A DNA stretch of 64,000 nt from Vannielia litorea (GTDB lineage Bacteria; Pseudomonadota; Alphaproteobacteria; Rhodobacterales; Rhodobacteraceae): the NCBI RefSeq assembly GCF_019801175.1, contig NZ_JAHVJR010000001.1, positions 682,001-746,000 on the forward strand, given 5' to 3'. Position numbers and translations under genes: made by a program. Positions 60,631-64,000 of this stretch are shown piece by piece; position 1 is the stretch's first letter; each line of letters opens with the position of its first letter. The notes beneath the pieces are model-generated. The model was not told the origin of the DNA. It saw only the letters and a program-made list of their open reading frames with translations, and made no database searches.

Positions 60631-61971
60631 ATGTCACACGTCTTTCCACGCCACACCAAGGGCACCATGCCCACAGCCCTGCGGGGCTCCGGGGTCTATC
60701 TCTATGATTCGCAAGGAAAGGCATATCTCGACGGGTCGGGGGGCGCGGCCGTGTCATGCCTCGGGCATGGCGATGCGGAGGTGATCGGCGCCATTCGGGC
60801 GCAGCTCGATTCGCTGGAATTTGCCCATACCGGGTTCTTCACCTCCGAGCCGGCGGAGGCACTGGCCGACCGGTTGGTGGCCCACGCCCCCGAGGGGATC
60901 GAGCGGGTCTACTTTGTGTCCGGCGGCTCCGAGGCGGTGGAGGCGGCGCTCAAGCTCGCCCGGCAATACATGCTGGAGACCGGCCAGCCGGAGCGCACCC
61001 GCTTCGTCGCCCGCCGCCAGAGCTACCACGGCAATACGCTGGGGGCGCTGGGCACCGGCGGCAACATGTGGCGCCGCGCGCCGTTTGATCCGGTGATGGT
61101 TTCGGCCAGCCACATCGCGCCCTGCTACGAATACCGCGGCCGGGAGGCGGGCGAGAGCGTGGAGACCTACGGCCAGCGCGTGGCGGATGAGCTGGAGGCC
61201 GAGCTGCTGCGGCTCGGGCCGGAGACGGTGATCGGCTTTCTGGCCGAGCCGGTGGTGGGGGCCACGGCGGGCGCGGTGCCTGCGGTGGAGGGCTACTTCC
61301 GCCGCATCCGCGAGATCTGCGACAAATACGGCGTGCTGCTGATCCTCGACGAGGTGATGTGCGGCATGGGCCGCACCGGCACGCTCTTTGCTTGCGAGCA
61401 GGATGGCGTGCGCCCCGACATCATCACCATCGCCAAGGGCCTCGGCGCGGGCTACCAGCCGATCGGCGCGATGCTCTGCAGCGGCGAGATCTACCGCGCG
61501 ATTGAGGCCGGCACCGGCTTCTTCCAACACGGGCACACCTATATCGGCCACCCGGTCGCCTGCGCCGCTGCCAATGCGGTTGTGACCAAGCTGGCCGAGG
61601 GCGGCATGACCGCCCGCGCCGCCCGGATGGGAGACTATCTACTGGGGGCGCTCACCGACCGTTTCGGCCAGCACCCCCATGTCGGCGACATTCGCGGGCG
61701 CGGTATGTTCCGCGGGCTGGAGTTTGTGTCCGACCGCGAGAGCAAGGCGCCTTTCGATCCGGCCCACCGCCTCGCCGCCCGGCTGAAGGCGCAGGCGATG
61801 GAGAACGGGCTTATCTGCTATCCGATGAACGGCACCATCGACGGGCAGCAGGGCGACCACGTGCTGCTTGCACCGCCCTTTATATGCACCGAGGCCGAGA
61901 TTGACGAGCTGGTGGATAAGCTTTCTGCAAGCCTCGAGACCGTGCTGGAGGCCACGCCCAAAGGCGCGTGA
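60631..61971 (+). CDS. Class III (omega) aminotransferase 1
   Basis: 446 aa from the ATG at 60631 (MSHVFPRH); an ATG 33 bases earlier is possible. PLP fold type I: VSGGSEAVEAALKLARQYML, LILDEVMCGMGRTG, and TIAKGLGAGYQPIGAM with the PLP lysine. Related enzymes transaminate omega-amino acids or diamines with pyruvate. Heads an operon with a second aminotransferase and a carrier. Confidence 0.9.
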   Translation: MSHVFPRHTKGTMPTALRGSGVYLYDSQGKAYLDGSGGAAVSCLGHGDAEVIGAIRAQLDSLEFAHTGFFTSEPAEALADRLVAHAPEGIERVYFVSGGSEAVEAALKLARQYMLETGQPERTRFVARRQSYHGNTLGALGTGGNMWRRAPFDPVMVSASHIAPCYEYRGREAGESVETYGQRVADELEAELLRLGPETVIGFLAEPVVGATAGAVPAVEGYFRRIREICDKYGVLLILDEVMCGMGRTGTLFACEQDGVRPDIITIAKGLGAGYQPIGAMLCSGEIYRAIEAGTGFFQHGHTYIGHPVACAAANAVVTKLAEGGMTARAARMGDYLLGALTDRFGQHPHVGDIRGRGMFRGLEFVSDRESKAPFDPAHRLAARLKAQAMENGLICYPMNGTIDGQQGDHVLLAPPFICTEAEIDELVDKLSASLETVLEATPKGA

Positions 61972-62036
61972 CCGGGGCAGGGCAGGGGGCGCCGCGCCCT
62001 CTGCCACCTCCCCGCGCAGAGGCGTATGCTCCGCGC

Positions 62037-63395
62037 ATGACTGATTCTCCCTCGACAAAAGACATCCACCGCGCCGACCGGCATTTCCTCCACCCATGGG
62101 AGGATGTGACCGCCATCGGCGAGACGCCCCGCACCGTGCTCATGGACAGCGAGGGCATCTATGTCACCGACAGTCACGGCAACCGGATGATCGACGGGCC
62201 GGGTGGCATGTGGTGCGTGAATGTGGGCCACGGTCGGGAAGAGATCGTCGAGGCCTGCGCCGACCAGATGCGCCGCCTGTCGTATTTTTCGCCCTGGTCG
62301 ATGGCCTCCGATGTAGCCGCCGCGCTGGCCAAGCGGCTGGCGGCGCTGGCGCCGGGCGATCTGAACAACGTGTTCTTCACCACCGGTGGCTCCACGGCGG
62401 TGGACAGCGCGCTGCGCTTTGCCTTCTTCTACAACAACTGCCTCGCGCGACCGGAGAAAAAGCATATCATTTCAAGGGTGAACGCCTATCACGGCTCCAC
62501 CTACCTGACCGGCTCCTGCTCGGGCAAGATGCGCGAGAAGGCGGAGATGGACATGATCGAGGATCACATCCACTTCCTCTCCTGCCCTAAGCCCAAGGAC
62601 CGGCCCGAGGGGCAGTCGCTGGAGGATTTCGCCGCCGAGAAGGTGGCCGAGCTGGAGGCGATGATTCTCTCCGTCGGCCCCGAGAAGGTGGCCGCCTTCA
62701 TCGCCGAGCCGGTCATGGCCTCGGGCGGGGTGATCGTGCAGCCCGAGGGCTACCTCGCGGGCTGCGCCGAGGTCTGCCGTAAGCATGACGTGCTCTTCAT
62801 CGCGGATGAGGTCGTCACCTCCTTCGGGCGGCTGGGGCATTACTTTGCCTCCGAAAGCGTCTTCGGCGTGCAGCCCGACATGCTGACCACGGCCAAGGGC
62901 CTCACCTCGGGCTACCAGCCGCTCGGCGCACTCTTCATCTCCGACCGGCTGATTGCCGAGATCACGGCGGCCACCAATGAGGGCAAGGGCTTCACTTCGG
63001 GCTTCACCTATTCCGGCCACCCGGTCGCCTGCGCCGCGGCGATGGCCAACCTCGATATCTTCGAGCGCGATGGCCTGCTGGAACACGTGCAACGCATTGC
63101 GCCCCACTTCGAGGCGGCGCTGACGAGCCTGTCGGACATTCCCGTGATCTCCGACATCCGGGTGAAAGGGCTGATGGCGGGCATCGAATGCGAACTGGAC
63201 CCGGAAAACCCGGATGAAGACCGGGACATGGCCTTTGCGGCGCAGGTCGATGCGATCTGCCAGCGCCACGGGCTGCTGCTGCGCCCTGTTTACAACGCCT
63301 GCGTGATGTCGCCGCCGCTGACCATCAGCGAGGCGCAGATCGACGAGATGGTGCGCATCCTCCGGATCGGCTTTGAAGAGGCCCTCGCGGCGTGA
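62037..63395 (+). CDS. Class III (omega) aminotransferase 2
   Basis: 452 aa from the ATG 65 bases after aminotransferase 1. FFTTGGSTAVDSALRFAFFYNN, FIADEVVTSFGRLG, and TTAKGLTSGYQPLGAL with the PLP lysine. Distinct from its neighbour, so not a recent duplicate. The first 30 residues (DIHRADRHFLHPWEDV) are typical of the taurine/beta-alanine:pyruvate-type subgroup. The stop overlaps the carrier start. Confidence 0.9.
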   Translation: MTDSPSTKDIHRADRHFLHPWEDVTAIGETPRTVLMDSEGIYVTDSHGNRMIDGPGGMWCVNVGHGREEIVEACADQMRRLSYFSPWSMASDVAAALAKRLAALAPGDLNNVFFTTGGSTAVDSALRFAFFYNNCLARPEKKHIISRVNAYHGSTYLTGSCSGKMREKAEMDMIEDHIHFLSCPKPKDRPEGQSLEDFAAEKVAELEAMILSVGPEKVAAFIAEPVMASGGVIVQPEGYLAGCAEVCRKHDVLFIADEVVTSFGRLGHYFASESVFGVQPDMLTTAKGLTSGYQPLGALFISDRLIAEITAATNEGKGFTSGFTYSGHPVACAAAMANLDIFERDGLLEHVQRIAPHFEAALTSLSDIPVISDIRVKGLMAGIECELDPENPDEDRDMAFAAQVDAICQRHGLLLRPVYNACVMSPPLTISEAQIDEMVRILRIGFEEALAA

Positions 63396-64000
63396 GCTTT
63401 CTCACCGTTCTGGCCAACCCTATCTTGCCGGTCTTTGCCATTCTCGCGCTCGGCTGGGGGCTGGGGAAGGGCGGGCAGCTGAGCGAGGACTCGGCGCGCA
63501 CGATCAACCGCTTCGCCATGACGGTGCTGGTGCCCATCGTGGTCCTCGACCTGCTGTGGAACGCGCCGTTCGATACCTTCCGCCTCACGCCGATCCTGCT
63601 CTACTCGGCGGCGCAGGTGATCCTCTTTGCGGTCGGCTACCAACTGGCGCGGCGGCTCTTCGGGGCCGGGCCGGGGGAGTCGGTGATCCTCGGCTATGCC
63701 GGGATCTTCGCCAACAACGTCTTTTACGGCCTGCCCATCGGCGTGCTGCTCTATGGCGAGAGCGGGGTGCTGCCGATCACGATGGTCGTGGTGCTCGACA
63801 GCACGGTCAGCTTTGGCGGCACCATGTTCGTGCTTCAGGCGATCAAGCTGGGCCGCGTCTCTCCTGGCTCGGTGCTGGCGATTTTTGCCCGCACGCCCAC
63901 GCTGCTGGCGATCTTCGGCGGCACCGCGCTGGGGATCGCGGGGGTGCCGGTGCCCTCGCCGGTGCAGACCTTTCTCGACTTCAACGGCGTCGCCGCCGCG
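63392..64000 (+). CDS. AEC (auxin efflux carrier) family transporter, partial
   Basis: First 203 codons, cut by the window end. GTG start in a GTGA overlap with aminotransferase 2. SFLTVLANPILPVFAILALGWGLGK, TINRFAMTVLVPIVVLDLLWN, and FANNVFYGLPIGVLLYGESG are AEC hallmarks; five to six membrane helices so far. Members export or import carboxylates such as malonate or malate; here it may move a product of the aminotransferases. Confidence 0.88.
   Translation, partial: MSFLTVLANPILPVFAILALGWGLGKGGQLSEDSARTINRFAMTVLVPIVVLDLLWNAPFDTFRLTPILLYSAAQVILFAVGYQLARRLFGAGPGESVILGYAGIFANNVFYGLPIGVLLYGESGVLPITMVVVLDSTVSFGGTMFVLQAIKLGRVSPGSVLAIFARTPTLLAIFGGTALGIAGVPVPSPVQTFLDFNGVAAA

Overview
The window comes from a high-GC alphaproteobacterium, most likely a member of the Rhodobacteraceae (Roseobacter-type). 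Indications are a GapR/DUF2312 gene, a Hint-domain surface protein, a TAXI-type TRAP transporter with a fused permease, a GC-rich gene-dense backbone, and TTAA-N7-TTAAC (CtrA-like) boxes. The assignment rests on gene content only.

Layout. (1) 1-6.5 kb, backbone: a short FadB/FadJ-like protein whose dehydrogenase half has lost key residues, a small membrane protein, GapR, a Hint-domain protein, an uncharacterised 291-aa protein and a two-domain iron-type ABC permease. (2) 6564-6639, tRNA-Thr(TGT). (3) 6.6-34.6 kb, an integrative element inserted in that tRNA. It is bounded by 50-bp repeats that differ only in the T-stem and carries a tyrosine integrase at its right end. Matching pairs of GTGTACG repeats near both ends look like integrase arm sites. 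Its left part holds two small DNA-binding genes and a primase-helicase. Its middle (about 11.3-26.8 kb) is visibly less GC-rich. This part holds a hybrid histidine kinase, a CheB-CheR-PAS protein, a lone receiver, an RTX glycosidase, two paralogous unknown proteins, two small zinc ribbons and several CtrA-like boxes, and is flanked by the two halves of an IS5-type transposase. Right of that is a GC-rich 1.6-kaa protein with a nuclease-like N-terminus and a STAND-type NTPase, a candidate anti-phage effector. (4) 35.3-40.1 kb: an AcoR-like regulator, a SnoaL-flavin monooxygenase fusion and a butanediol-dehydrogenase-like enzyme, probably one catabolic unit. (5) 40.3-55.2 kb: two complete ferric-siderophore uptake systems with an AraC regulator between them, plus a siderophore-interacting reductase and a small XRE/membrane-protein operon with two perfect palindromic operators. 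(6) 55357-55396: a decayed third copy of the tRNA-Thr 3' end, suggesting that 34.6-55.4 kb is itself an older island. (7) 55.5-64 kb: UspA, fused TRAP permease, TAXI binding protein and an RpiR regulator, divergent from two class III aminotransferases and a partial AEC-family carrier; probably uptake and breakdown of an amine or amino acid.

The most interesting items are the nuclease-STAND protein, the tRNA T-stem exchange with its arm sites, the nested older tRNA scar, and the CtrA-boxed signalling segment with its two pairs of unknown paralogues. Functions are inferred from motifs read by eye; no database search was possible.
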